The notes beneath the pieces are model-generated. The model was not told where the DNA came from, did no database searches, and saw nothing but the letters and a program-made list of their open reading frames with translations. DNA of 54,963 bases, from the NCBI GenBank assembly GCA_002839995.1, contig PGZC01000013.1, positions 1-54,963 on the forward strand, written 5' to 3'. Positions within the stretch are counted from its first letter, which is position 1, and every line of letters starts with the position of its first letter. Source of the stretch: Gammaproteobacteria bacterium HGW-Gammaproteobacteria-4. GTDB taxonomy: Bacteria > Pseudomonadota > Gammaproteobacteria > Xanthomonadales > Xanthomonadaceae. Positions 46,616-54,963 of this stretch are shown here, piece by piece. The position numbers were made by a program, and so were the translations under genes.

Positions 46616-47510
46616 ACTTCAACTCCCCGGCAGTGACTGTCAAATCCAGACGGTTTTCCGGCGGCGGCAGCGGGCACGTGGAAAACGCGTTCATTGCGCA
46701 CGGCGGATTGTAGGCCTCGTTGAAATCGACCACCGTGTGCCCGTTCGCGTCGGCTGGCGCCGCGTAGAGAAAACGCCCGGCGCCGTAGGTTTCGCGGCCA
46801 TTGCTGCGATCGCCGAAAATCAGGAACAGGCGGCCATCGCCCTCATCGACGGCTTCCAGACGAAACGTGCGGCCATCCTTCTCGAACACCACCACGCCCG
46901 GGTTGACCATGTCATCGAGGGTGTTGATGACGCTGGCGATGGGCAGGGTCTTGCCGGGTTCATGCGGCTCGAAACGCGCGTCCAGCCGCCAGTCGATATC
47001 GACCGGATAACGGGCGATACCCTTGAAGCCGGTGCGGGTCACCGCCTCGGTATCGCGCACGCGCAGCGCCAACCGCCCGCCGCGCTCGATCAGCACGAAA
47101 CTGCCGCGACCAGCGGAAAATCCGATCACGGTCGGATCACCCTGGCTGTCGGCGGTCAGCGCCACCGGGCCGTTGCCGGGCTTGCCATCAACGGTGAACT
47201 TCAGCCCGTCGGCCGGAACAAACGTCGCGCGCTTGCCGTCCGCAACGACGATTTCGCCCAGCCGGTCCGGCCCGACCGCCAGCACCACGGCGTTGTCGTC
47301 GCCACAGCCGATGCTTTGGCTGCCCGCTTCCAGCCAGTGCAGGCCGACCAGCGCGAGCCAGCCATCGGCCGCGGTCAGCCGCGCGATGCGGTCGGCCGAC
47401 CAAGCGTCCACCGCCGCCTTGTGCGCCGCTACCGGATCGCTCGCATCTGCACCACAGGCTGCCAGAAACGTTGTCATCGCCATCGTTGCCACCACTCGCA
47501 TCACACGCAC
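46596..47510 (-). CDS. DUF1684 lipoprotein
   Basis: The 304-residue protein has a lipobox (MTTFLAACG). The body matches the DUF1684 family: GWLALVGLHWLEAG, RYPVDIDWRLDARFEP, and the C-terminal VVDFNEAYNPPCAMNAFSTC with conserved Cys residues and a following Pro-rich PLPPPENRL. Function is unknown. It starts 1 bp after the mutL stop and overlaps the TraB/GumN gene, forming a tight mutL-DUF1684-TraB operon. Confidence 0.87.
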   Translation of the reverse strand: MRVMRVVATMAMTTFLAACGADASDPVAAHKAAVDAWSADRIARLTAADGWLALVGLHWLEAGSQSIGCGDDNAVVLAVGPDRLGEIVVADGKRATFVPADGLKFTVDGKPGNGPVALTADSQGDPTVIGFSAGRGSFVLIERGGRLALRVRDTEAVTRTGFKGIARYPVDIDWRLDARFEPHEPGKTLPIASVINTLDDMVNPGVVVFEKDGRTFRLEAVDEGDGRLFLIFGDRSNGRETYGAGRFLYAAPADANGHTVVDFNEAYNPPCAMNAFSTCPLPPPENRLDLTVTAGELKYEGLGH

Positions 47511-47511
47511 A

Positions 47512-49305
47512 TCAACGTCCTCGCATAAACAGACGATCCAGTTCGGCCATCGTCAATTGAACCCAGGTGGGTCGCCCATGATTGCATTGTGCCGAGCGTT
47601 CCGTCACCTCCATGTCGCGCAGCAGGGCATTCATCTCGGGCACGGTGAGCTGCCGGTTGGCGCGCACCGAGGCGTGGCAGGCCATGGTCGAGAGCAGGGA
47701 GTTGCGCTGCTCATCCACCCGCCGGCTGCCGCCATGTTCGCGAAAATCGGCCAGTACATCGCGCACCAGTTGCCCGACATCGACGCCGTTGAGCAATACC
47801 GGAATGGCGTGCACCGCCACCGATTGCGGACCGCTGCGTTGCAGATCGAAACCCAGTTCGGCCAGCGCTTCGGCGAACTGCTCCGCCGCGTCGGCTTCGC
47901 GCTCGCTCACCGCCAGCGCCAACGGCACCAGTTGCGGCTGCGAGCGGATGCCTTCGCCATCCTGTGCCTGCTTGAGCCGCTCATAGGTGATGCGCTCGTG
48001 TGCGGCGTGCATGTCCACCAGAATCAGGCCGGCGCCGTTCTGTGCCAGCACGAACACACCGTGCAACTGCGCCAGCGCATAACCCAGCGGCGGCGCGGCG
48101 CGATCGTCCGCGTCGGCCGGCAACGGCGCTGCCGGCGACTGCGGCCGCTCGCCGTACAGGGCGGCATAGGCGGCGATCTGCTCGCGTACCGGCAAGCCCA
48201 TCCGCGCCTGCTGCGGTGCCGCGGCGAACGTGCCTGTTCGCGGCGCCGCCGGCTGCGGCATCGACTGGCTGGGCGCAACACCCGACAGCGCGTCAACACC
48301 GGCACGCGCACCGGCCAGCGCTTCATTCAGGCTGCGGAACACGAAATCGTGCACCAGCCGGCCATCGCGAAAGCGCACCTCGTGCTTGGCCGGGTGCACG
48401 TTGACATCGACGCGCCGCGGATCGATTTCGAGAAACAGCACGAAGCTCGCATGCCGGCCGTGATACAGCACATCGGCGTAGGCCTGCCGTACCGCGTGCG
48501 CGACCAGGCGATCGCGCACCGCACGTCCGTTGACGTAGAAATACTGCTGATCGGCGCTGGCGCGCGATGCCGTCGGCAGCCCGACCCAGCCATGCAGGCG
48601 CAAGCCGGCGCCGCTGTGTTCGATCGCCAGACATTGCCCGGTAAAGCCGGTGCCCAGCGCTTCGCCAACGCGCGCCAACCGCTCGCCGTCCGCAGCAATG
48701 GGCCGGTAATGACGCAGCGCGCGGCCATTGTGGCCGATACGCAGTTCCACATCGGGGCGGGCCAGTGCCAGCGAGCGCAGCCACTCTTCGATATGGCCCA
48801 GTTCGGTGCGCTCGGTTTTCAGGAACCGGCGCCGCGCCGGCACGTTGTAGAACAACTCGCGCACCTCGACCGTGGTGCCGGTCGGGTGCGGGTGCGGCGC
48901 CAGCGCGGGCGCGCCGCCACCGGTCATTTCCAGCCGCGTGCCGTGCGCGGCAGCCGCCTGCCGCGAGGTGAGGGTAAAACGGCTGACCGAGGCAATCGAG
49001 GGCAAGGCTTCGCCGCGAAAGCCCATCGTCGAGACCTGTTCCAGATCATCGAGGCTGGCAATCTTGCTGGTGGCATGGCGCGACACCGCCAACGTCAACT
49101 CGCCGGCGGCGAGGCCGCCACCATCGTCGCGGACACGGATCAGCCGGACCCCGCCCTCCTCCAGATCGATGTCCAGGCGCGCGGCGCCAGCATCGAGCGC
49201 GTTCTCGACCAGTTCCTTGACCACCGACGCCGGGCGCTCGATCACTTCCCCGGCGGCAATCTGGTTGATCAATACGTCGGGCAATTGCCGGATGGTCACG
49301 TGCAT
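47512..49305 (-). CDS. mutL: DNA mismatch repair protein MutL
   Basis: The 597-residue GHKL ATPase links MutS mismatch recognition to strand removal. [20 protein letters not shown] and ENALDAGA (catalytic Glu31, Asn35), [15 protein letters not shown] and [20 protein letters not shown] form the N-terminal ATPase. The C-terminal half has [12 protein letters not shown] (from Asp431), [17 protein letters not shown] and a terminal FMR, the set of motifs of nuclease-active MutL, which E. coli MutL lacks. The adjacent downstream genes are a DUF1684 lipoprotein and a TraB/GumN protein. MiaA, the common neighbour, is not present. Confidence 0.96.
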   Translation of the reverse strand: MHVTIRQLPDVLINQIAAGEVIERPASVVKELVENALDAGAARLDIDLEEGGVRLIRVRDDGGGLAAGELTLAVSRHATSKIASLDDLEQVSTMGFRGEALPSIASVSRFTLTSRQAAAAHGTRLEMTGGGAPALAPHPHPTGTTVEVRELFYNVPARRRFLKTERTELGHIEEWLRSLALARPDVELRIGHNGRALRHYRPIAADGERLARVGEALGTGFTGQCLAIEHSGAGLRLHGWVGLPTASRASADQQYFYVNGRAVRDRLVAHAVRQAYADVLYHGRHASFVLFLEIDPRRVDVNVHPAKHEVRFRDGRLVHDFVFRSLNEALAGARAGVDALSGVAPSQSMPQPAAPRTGTFAAAPQQARMGLPVREQIAAYAALYGERPQSPAAPLPADADDRAAPPLGYALAQLHGVFVLAQNGAGLILVDMHAAHERITYERLKQAQDGEGIRSQPQLVPLALAVSEREADAAEQFAEALAELGFDLQRSGPQSVAVHAIPVLLNGVDVGQLVRDVLADFREHGGSRRVDEQRNSLLSTMACHASVRANRQLTVPEMNALLRDMEVTERSAQCNHGRPTWVQLTMAELDRLFMRGR

Positions 49306-49465
49306 CTCGCTGCGTCGGATCTCGCCAAAGGCGTGGTTTTGAATGTGTTTTCTGGGTTACCGCGTAACCGCATGCCGAGCAGTGTAATGCCTCCGGTCGC
49401 AAGCGAACGCTGCTCCTGCTCGGGATCGGCGCGACAGGCCCATCTTGCCTGCCGACGCGCACAAC

Positions 49466-49479
49466 TTGATCGCGGTCAA
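49466..49479. promoter_or_regulatory. Candidate FNR/Anr-type box
   Basis: TTGATCGCGGTCAA fits the FNR/Anr consensus TTGAT-N4-ATCAA in 9 of 10 fixed positions. It lies between mutL and the acyl-CoA ligase gene, about 85 bp before the leader ORF and 110 bp before the ligase start. Oxygen control of the ligase/lyase operon would follow if it is real. A second palindrome, GGTTACCGCGTAACC, lies at about 49355-49369. Confidence 0.4.
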
Positions 49480-49548
49480 GGCGAGGCTGCGGCCAAACGA
49501 CCAGCATCGCTCGACTCCCTCATTGCCTGAGCATCGCCGGAGGCCGAC

Positions 49549-49593
49549 ATGCTGCGATACCGCCGCTCACGCCAACACGCGGCAACACTGTGA
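49549..49593 (+). CDS. 14-residue leader peptide coupled to the ligase gene
   Basis: GGAGG stands 5 nt before an ATG at 49549 that encodes [14 protein letters not shown] and ends with TGA at 49591-49593. That stop overlaps the GTG start of the ligase gene (49590), in the arrangement CTGTGA. The ligase start has no Shine-Dalgarno sequence of its own, so it would depend on ribosomes finishing the leader. Four Arg codons and two His codons are unusual for so short a peptide. This is the first of two such leaders in the window. Confidence 0.4.
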   Translation: MLRYRRSRQHAATL

Positions 49594-51314
49594 GCGCCAC
49601 GCACGGCGCCGCGACGCTGGCGGTGGAGCGCCCGTGGCTGCGCCATTACGGCGCGGTGCCGGCGCGATTGAGCTACCCCGACGCCACGCTGTACACGATG
49701 GTGGCAGCCAGCGCAGCGCGTGCGCCCACCGCGATTGCCTGGGATTTCTTCGACACCCGCGCCAGCTATCGTGCGCTGCTGGCGCAGATCGATCGCTGTG
49801 CCGACGCACTGGCCACGCTGGGCCTGCGCGCCGGGCAACGCCTGCTGATCGCGATGCCGACCACGCCGCAGGGCGTGATCGCCTTCTATGCCGCCAACAA
49901 GCTCGGTGCGGTGGCGGCATTGATTCACCCGCTGTCCAGCAGCGAGGAAATCGGCCAGGCGCTGGATGCCACCGGCGCGCGCATCGTGCTGACGCTGGAT
50001 GCGTTATACCCGCACATCGCCGCCGCCCAGCCACGCCTGCCATTGCAGCACATCGTGCTGGCACGGATCGGCGATTACCTGTCGCCGCTCAAACGCCTGG
50101 TGTTCTGGTGGCGCAAGGGCCGCATGATGGCCACCCTCCCGCCCGACCCGCGCATCCGTCATTGGCGCGCGTTGCTGCATGAACTGCACTTGCCGCAACC
50201 GATGGCAAAACGTAATGGCCACGACCCGGCCGCGATCCTGTTTTCCGGCGGTACTACCGGCCTGCCCAAGGGCATCGTGCTGTCGAACGCCGCCATCATC
50301 GCCGAGGGCATGCAGGCCGCGGCCTGGGGCCGCATCGATGCCGGCGATTCGATTCTGGCGATCCTGCCGATCTTCCACGGTTTTGGTCTTGGCGTATGCG
50401 TCAATGCCGCACTGATGGCTGGCGGCACCACCATCCTGGTGCCGCAGTTCGATGCCGCGCAGGTGGCGCGCCTGCTGCGCCGCAAACGGCCCAGCCTGCT
50501 GGTCGGGGTGCCGACCCTGTTCGAGGCGCTGAGCCGTGACCCGACGCTGGCGCGTACCGATCTGAGCTTCCTGCGCGCCGCGTTCTGCGGCGCCGACACC
50601 CTGCCGCGCCCGGTCAAGGAACGCTTCGAAGCACTGGTGCGCGACAACGGCGGCAACGTTCGATTGATGGAGGGCTACGGCCTGACCGAAGCGGTAACCG
50701 CGATCATGGCGATGCCGATGGACAGCTACCGCGAAGGCTCGATCGGGCTGCCGTTCCCGGACATGCTGGCGAAAATCTGCGTCGCCGGAACCGACACCCC
50801 GGTGCCGATCTGCGAGGAAGGTGAAATCTGCATCGCCGGCCCGGCGCTGATGCTCGGTTACCTCGACGACCCCGAAGCGACCGCGGCAACACTGCGCCGC
50901 CATGGCGATGGCCGGCTGTGGCTGCACAGCGGCGATCTGGGGCGGCAGGATGCCGATGGCTACTTCTACTTCAGCGTGCGCCTCAAGCGCATGATCAAGT
51001 CGTCCGGCTTCAATGTGTATCCGGCGCAAGTGGAAGCGGTGTTGCTGCGCCACCCGCTGGTGGCACAGGCCTGCGTCATCGGCGTACCCGACCCGGCCCA
51101 GATCGAACGGGTGCAGGCCGTCGTGGTGCTCGCCGAACCGCAACGTGCCAACGAACAGACCGCACAGGCATTGATCGCCTGGTGCCGCGAGCATCTGATC
51201 AAATGGTCGTGCCCGCGCGACATCATTTTCCGCGACAGCCTGCCGAAAACCCGGGTCGGAAAGATCGACTACCGTGCAGTACATGACGACGTGACCGGCC
51301 AGAGGCAAACATGA
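49590..51314 (+). CDS. Acyl-CoA synthetase (AMP-forming)
   Basis: The 574-residue ANL-superfamily enzyme has the AMP-binding motif [16 protein letters not shown] (about 216-231), YGLTEAV, the [15 protein letters not shown] region and the C-terminal catalytic Lys in [10 protein letters not shown]. It would activate a carboxylic acid to its CoA thioester with ATP. The acyl chain is not shown by sequence. The 4-bp overlap (ATGA) with the HACL2-like lyase gene suggests the activated acid is a 2-hydroxy acid used by that lyase. The GTG start appears to be translationally coupled to a leader ORF. Confidence 0.85.
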   Translation: MSATHGAATLAVERPWLRHYGAVPARLSYPDATLYTMVAASAARAPTAIAWDFFDTRASYRALLAQIDRCADALATLGLRAGQRLLIAMPTTPQGVIAFYAANKLGAVAALIHPLSSSEEIGQALDATGARIVLTLDALYPHIAAAQPRLPLQHIVLARIGDYLSPLKRLVFWWRKGRMMATLPPDPRIRHWRALLHELHLPQPMAKRNGHDPAAILFSGGTTGLPKGIVLSNAAIIAEGMQAAAWGRIDAGDSILAILPIFHGFGLGVCVNAALMAGGTTILVPQFDAAQVARLLRRKRPSLLVGVPTLFEALSRDPTLARTDLSFLRAAFCGADTLPRPVKERFEALVRDNGGNVRLMEGYGLTEAVTAIMAMPMDSYREGSIGLPFPDMLAKICVAGTDTPVPICEEGEICIAGPALMLGYLDDPEATAATLRRHGDGRLWLHSGDLGRQDADGYFYFSVRLKRMIKSSGFNVYPAQVEAVLLRHPLVAQACVIGVPDPAQIERVQAVVVLAEPQRANEQTAQALIAWCREHLIKWSCPRDIIFRDSLPKTRVGKIDYRAVHDDVTGQRQT

Positions 51315-53056
51315 GCAAACACAGCGGCATCACCGGCGGCGATCGTGTCGCCGAAGCCTTGCAGGCGCACGGCGTAACCTGCCTGTATACCCTGTGCGGC
51401 GGCCACGTCGCGCCGATCCTGGCCGCGGCCAAGGCGCGCGGCATGCGCATCGTCGATGTGCGCCACGAAGCCACCGCAGTGTTTGCCGCCGACGCCGCCG
51501 CACGCCGCAGCGGCCTGCCCGGGGTGGCGGTGGTCACTGCCGGCCCCGGCGTCAGCAACACCATCACCGCACTCAAGAACGCGCAATTGGCGCAATCGCC
51601 GCTGCTGCTGATCGGTGGTGCCGCACCCACAGCGCTGCAAGGGCGCGGCGCGCTGCAGGACATCGCGCAGCGGCCGCTGGTTGCGCCGCATGTCAAACAC
51701 TACCGCAAGGTGCGCCGCGTCGCCGATCTGGCGCCGGCGATCAGCGAGGCCTTCGCGCTGGCGCGTGCCGGCGTGCCCGGCCCGGTGTTCGTCGAGTGCC
51801 CGGTCGATCTGCTTTACGACGAGGCCACCATCCGCGACTGGTATGCGCAGGCCAGTCCGCGCGGCAGCTCGCTTGCCGAACGCGCGCAACGCGCTTACAT
51901 CCGCTGGCATCTGGCGCGGATGTTCGCGAACAACGCGCACAGCGCAACGCCGACCCCGAATGCGGTGATTCCGCCGGAGCCCGTTGCCGCTGCTGTCGAA
52001 CGCGCCGCGCAAGCCATCGAGCGCAGCGCGCGGCCGCTGCTGCTGGTCGGCAGCCAGGCACTGACCGCCGCCGAGCAGGCACCACAAATTGCCGCCGCGG
52101 TGGTTGCGCTGGGCTTGCCGGTGTATCTGTCGGGCATGGCGCGCGGCTTGCTCGGTCGCCACCACCCACGCCAGTTATTTCATCAGCGGCGCAAGGCCCT
52201 GCGCGAGGCCGACTGCGTGATCCTGGCCGGTGTGCCCTGCGATTTCCGCCTCGACTACGGCAGTCACGTGCGGCGCGGCGCCACCCTGATCGCGGCCAAT
52301 CGCAGCGCCCGCGAAGCGCGCATGAACCGCCGCCCCGATATCGCCGCGATCGGCGATGCCGGGCGTTTTCTGCAATTGCTCGCCGCGCGCCTGTCGCGCT
52401 GGCAAGCGAACCCGGCGTGGCTGCAAACCCTTGCCGGGCGCGACGCCGAACGCGAGGCGGAGATCGCCACCGAGGCTGCCGTGGTCGGCGAGCACGTCAA
52501 CCCGCTGGCGCTGTTTCGCGAAATCGACCGGATCGCCAGCGAACATGCCGTTTTTGTCGCCGATGGCGGCGATTTTGTCGCTACCGCCGCGTACACCCTG
52601 CGCCCGCGCGGCCCGCTGCGCTGGCTCGACCCCGGCGTGTTCGGCACGCTTGGCGTCGGCGCCGGCTTTGCCATCGGCGCCGCGCAAGGGCACGCCAACG
52701 ACGAACTGTGGCTGATCTGGGGCGATGGCGCCTGCGGCTTCAGCCTGATCGAGTTCGACAGCCTCGTGCGCCACGGCATCCCGGTGATCGCGGTGGTCGG
52801 CAACGATGCCGGCTGGACCCAGATCGCGCGCGAACAGGTCAAGATGCTCGGCGATGACGTCGGCACGGTGCTGGCACGCAGCGATTACGAGCAGGTGGCT
52901 GCGGCCTTCGGCGCCATCGGCCTGCACATCCGCAGCATGGCCGAGCTGCCGGCGACACTGGCCCGCGCCCGCGACATCGCGCACAGCGGCAAACCGGTGC
53001 TGATCAACGTCTGGCTCGCCGCCAGCGCATTCCGCGAAGGCTCGCTGTCGATGTGA
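51311..53056 (+). CDS. ThDP enzyme, HACL2/ILVBL-like 2-hydroxyacyl-CoA lyase
   Basis: The 581-residue protein has the three domains of ThDP lyases. Catalytic Glu53 sits in [33 protein letters not shown] and the GDG...N cofactor motif (471-473, Asn498 in [10 protein letters not shown]) follow. The C-terminal segment [24 protein letters not shown] and [13 protein letters not shown] is almost the same as in human ILVBL (HACL2), which cleaves 2-hydroxyacyl-CoA to formyl-CoA plus an aldehyde one carbon shorter. Acetolactate synthases are more distant. With the overlapping acyl-CoA ligase gene, an alpha-oxidation role is inferred. No formyl-CoA hydrolase or aldehyde dehydrogenase is adjacent. Confidence 0.85.
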   Translation: MSKHSGITGGDRVAEALQAHGVTCLYTLCGGHVAPILAAAKARGMRIVDVRHEATAVFAADAAARRSGLPGVAVVTAGPGVSNTITALKNAQLAQSPLLLIGGAAPTALQGRGALQDIAQRPLVAPHVKHYRKVRRVADLAPAISEAFALARAGVPGPVFVECPVDLLYDEATIRDWYAQASPRGSSLAERAQRAYIRWHLARMFANNAHSATPTPNAVIPPEPVAAAVERAAQAIERSARPLLLVGSQALTAAEQAPQIAAAVVALGLPVYLSGMARGLLGRHHPRQLFHQRRKALREADCVILAGVPCDFRLDYGSHVRRGATLIAANRSAREARMNRRPDIAAIGDAGRFLQLLAARLSRWQANPAWLQTLAGRDAEREAEIATEAAVVGEHVNPLALFREIDRIASEHAVFVADGGDFVATAAYTLRPRGPLRWLDPGVFGTLGVGAGFAIGAAQGHANDELWLIWGDGACGFSLIEFDSLVRHGIPVIAVVGNDAGWTQIAREQVKMLGDDVGTVLARSDYEQVAAAFGAIGLHIRSMAELPATLARARDIAHSGKPVLINVWLAASAFREGSLSM

Positions 53057-53063
53057 TCAACGC

Positions 53064-53093
53064 GTGACGCCCCCCGGCACCGGCGGCTACAAT
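53064..53093 (+). promoter_or_regulatory. Candidate pyrH promoter
   Basis: GTGACG (53064-53069) and TACAAT (53088-53093) with 18 bp between them resemble a sigma-70 promoter. The -10 box ends 32 bp before the pyrH start. It would let pyrH be transcribed independently of the ligase/lyase operon. Confidence 0.5.
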
Positions 53094-53125
53094 CAACGAG
53101 TTTGCCCGCCCTGAAGGAGCCGCCC

Positions 53126-53854
53126 GTGACCGATCCCGAGCTGAAGTATCGCCGTGTCCTGCTCAAACTGTCCGGCGAGGCACTGATGGGCGATGCCGAT
53201 TACGGTATCGATCCGGTGGTGATCGGCCGGCTGGCGCGGGAAATCCTCGAAGCCAGTCGTGCCGGGGTGCAGGTTGGCGTGGTCATCGGCGGCGGCAACA
53301 TCTTTCGCGGCGCCGGCCTGGCCGCTGCCGGCATGGATCGGGTCACCGGCGACAACATGGGCATGCTGGCGACGGTGATCAACGCGCTGGCGATGCAGGA
53401 TGCGCTGGAAAAACTCGGCGCTTACGCGCGGGTGATGAGCGCACTGAAGATCAACGAGGTGTGCGAGGACTACATCCGCCGCCGCGCAATCCGCCATCTG
53501 GAAAAGGGCCGGATCGTGATTTTCGCCGCCGGTACCGGCAACCCGTTCTTCACCACCGATTCGGCTGCCGCGTTGCGGGCGGTGGAAATCAACGCCGACC
53601 TGCTGCTCAAGGCGACCAAGGTCGATGGCGTGTACGACCGCGACCCGGCCAAGCACGCCGATGCCATCCGCTTCCACACGCTGAGCTACGACGAAGTGCT
53701 GCACCGCGATTTGCAAGTGATGGACACTGCCGCGTTTGCGCTGTGCCGCGATTACTCGATCCCGTTGCGCATTTACAACCTGAGCGAGCCCGGCAGCCTG
53801 ATGCGCATCCTCAAGGGTGAGGAAATCGGCACCCTGGTCAGCGGCCGCGACTGA
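53126..53854 (+). CDS. pyrH: UMP kinase
   Basis: The 242-residue bacterial UMP kinase (UMP + ATP to UDP + ADP) shows [40 protein letters not shown] and [17 protein letters not shown], all typical of PyrH. The GTG at 53126 is chosen because GAAGGAG lies 7 nt upstream. In most proteobacteria pyrH lies between tsf and frr; here its neighbours are a ThDP lyase and a cation efflux gene. Confidence 0.95.
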   Translation: MTDPELKYRRVLLKLSGEALMGDADYGIDPVVIGRLAREILEASRAGVQVGVVIGGGNIFRGAGLAAAGMDRVTGDNMGMLATVINALAMQDALEKLGAYARVMSALKINEVCEDYIRRRAIRHLEKGRIVIFAAGTGNPFFTTDSAAALRAVEINADLLLKATKVDGVYDRDPAKHADAIRFHTLSYDEVLHRDLQVMDTAAFALCRDYSIPLRIYNLSEPGSLMRILKGEEIGTLVSGRD

Positions 53855-53861
53855 TCCGCGC

Positions 53862-54785
53862 ATGCACGACCACGATCACGCCCATCACCACGGCGGCCAC
53901 CGTCACGGCGCGGGCAGCACCCGTGCGTTCGCGCTCGGCACCCTGATCAACCTGGCCTATACCGCACTGGAAGCGGGTTACGGCCTGGCGACCGATTCGC
54001 TGGCGCTGCTGTCGGATGCGCTGCACAACTTCGGCGATGTACTCGGTTTGGCACTGGCGTGGGGCGCGGCGATACTGGCGCAACGCCTGCCAACCACGGA
54101 ACACTCGTTCGGCTGGCGCCGCGCCACCTTGCTCGCGCCGCTGGCCAACGCGCTCATTCTGGCGGTGTTTTCCGGCGCGCTCGCATGGGAAGCCCTGCGC
54201 CGCCTGGACGCACCGCCCGATGTCCCCGGCCTGCCGGTGATGATCGTCGCGGCCATCGGCGTGGTCATCAACCTGGCCAGTGCGGCGCTGTTTCACGCCC
54301 GCCAGCATAGCGACCTGAACCGCCGCGGCGCCTACCTGCACCTGCTGGCCGATGCGGCCGTCTCGTTTGCCGCGGTGGTGGCCGGGCTCGGCATGTTGAA
54401 GCTCGGTTGGTTCTGGCTCGATCCGGTGCTGGCGCTGCTGGTCGGTGTTGTCGTGGCGGTCACTGCCTGGTCGCTGATGCGCGAGAGCTTCGCGCAGGTG
54501 ATGGACGCGGTTCCCGCGCATATCGACCGCGAAGCGGTGATCGGCTTTTTGCAAGCCCAGGACGGCGTCGAGCAAGTGCACCATGTCCACATCTGGGCGC
54601 TGGGCGCCGATGAAGTGGCACTCACCGCGCACATCGTGCGCCCGCGCGTGGACGATCACGACGCCTTTCTGGACACCCTGGTACGCGTGCTCAACGAGCG
54701 CTATGCGATCAATCACGCCACCCTGCAATTCGAACGCGGCACCGCCTGCGCGCACGACCGGCACGACATGGCGCCGCATCATTGA
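53862..54785 (+). CDS. Cation-diffusion-facilitator metal efflux protein
   Basis: The 307-residue CzcD/ZitB-type transporter has a His-rich N-terminus (MHDHDHAHHHGGHRHG), six transmembrane helices, and metal-site pairs in LLSDALHNFGD (Asp52, His55, Asp59) and HLLADAAVSFAAV in a later helix. A cytoplasmic C-terminal domain carries VHHVHIWALGADEVALTAHI. It exchanges Zn2+ or related cations for protons across the inner membrane. The start at 53862 lies 8 bp after the pyrH stop, so it may be co-transcribed with pyrH. Confidence 0.92.
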   Translation: MHDHDHAHHHGGHRHGAGSTRAFALGTLINLAYTALEAGYGLATDSLALLSDALHNFGDVLGLALAWGAAILAQRLPTTEHSFGWRRATLLAPLANALILAVFSGALAWEALRRLDAPPDVPGLPVMIVAAIGVVINLASAALFHARQHSDLNRRGAYLHLLADAAVSFAAVVAGLGMLKLGWFWLDPVLALLVGVVVAVTAWSLMRESFAQVMDAVPAHIDREAVIGFLQAQDGVEQVHHVHIWALGADEVALTAHIVRPRVDDHDAFLDTLVRVLNERYAINHATLQFERGTACAHDRHDMAPHH

Positions 54786-54963
54786 AGCCGGGACTGGGGA
54801 CTGGGGACTCGGAAAAGCCAGAGCAACAACGCAGAAGCAAGAACGGTTGTCCGCAAAGGACGCGAAGAAAGCAAATCAAGGCATGAGCTTTCTTTTGCGA
54901 ACTTTGCGTGTTTTGCGGACCATTTGCTTTTCCCGAGTCCCGACCGAGCGTAGCGAAGGCATA
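54786..54963. repeat. Composite inverted-repeat element, right-edge copy
   Basis: GGGACTGGGGACTCGGAAAAGC at the left is mirrored by GCTTTTCCCGAGTCCC at the right. Inside, GTCCGCAAAGGACGC (54849-54863) is mirrored by GCGTGTTTTGCGGAC (54906-54920). The last bases (GACCGAGCGTAGCGAAGGCA) match the end of the copy at 10541-10763 and run to the window edge. No gene is visible. Confidence 0.75.

Overview
The window is high-GC DNA from a Gammaproteobacterium, most likely the order Xanthomonadales/Lysobacterales (Rhodanobacteraceae or Lysobacteraceae type). I infer this from protein resemblance, the two large TonB-dependent receptors, the RsxA/RsxB, MutL and ApbC types, and the dense set of short intergenic repeats. 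I see no tRNA, rRNA, CRISPR array, transposase or prophage structural block. Replicon and species cannot be decided from the sequence.

Layout. 1-105: 5' end of dcd, leaving the window on the minus strand. 106-7354: a 65-bp tandem repeat, then a beta-alanine/polyamine catabolic cluster: PuuC/KauB-type aldehyde dehydrogenase, PuuR-type regulator, beta-alanine:pyruvate aminotransferase, alanine dehydrogenase and (methyl)malonate-semialdehyde dehydrogenase. The pathway would run aminoaldehyde -> beta-alanine -> malonate semialdehyde -> acetyl-CoA, with Ald regenerating pyruvate. The aminotransferase lacks about 20 residues that normally carry the PLP-binding Asp. 7681-12379: subclass B3 metallo-beta-lactamase, secreted endonuclease-I-type nuclease, small secreted protein and a GlxA-type regulator. 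12395-20443: DUF3014 protein, TonB receptor, LCAT-like lipase lipoprotein, GlpD-like oxidoreductase and ApbC/Mrp. 20616-33501: second TonB receptor, TPR/transglutaminase-like lipoprotein, then PbpC and a very large alpha-2-macroglobulin, with a MntA/HepT toxin-antitoxin pair between them on the other strand. 33712-37457: YghU-type GST and a three-gene operon of unknown function (large beta-rich protein, DUF1360-like membrane protein, small CCG protein). 37750-41312: accessory stretch with BrnT/BrnA, small membrane proteins, an AT-richer secreted protein and a lipoprotein whose 3' end is tandemly duplicated. 41313-44999: metG, rsxA, rsxB. 45139-49305: response regulator, TraB/GumN protein, DUF1684 lipoprotein and MutL. 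49549-53056: acyl-CoA ligase plus a 2-hydroxyacyl-CoA lyase (HACL2/ILVBL-like), possibly an alpha-oxidation operon. 53126-54785: pyrH and a cation-diffusion facilitator, ending in repeats.

Two themes run through the window. First, dcd(-), apbC(-), metG(+), rsxA/B(+) keep the order and orientation known in Pseudomonas but are separated here by about 19 kb and 21 kb of other genes. Second, at least six families of short repeats fill the intergenic spaces: REP-like hairpins, 7-bp GAGTCCC arrays, inverted CCGCAAAGGACGC elements, GTAGGTCGG hairpins, a MITE-like element and the CCCGGCGAAAGCCGGG hairpin. Repeats have entered the coding frame of metG and abut the start of rsxA. Candidates for undescribed biology are the 34723-37457 operon, the ligase/HACL2-like operon and the repeat-expanded MetG.
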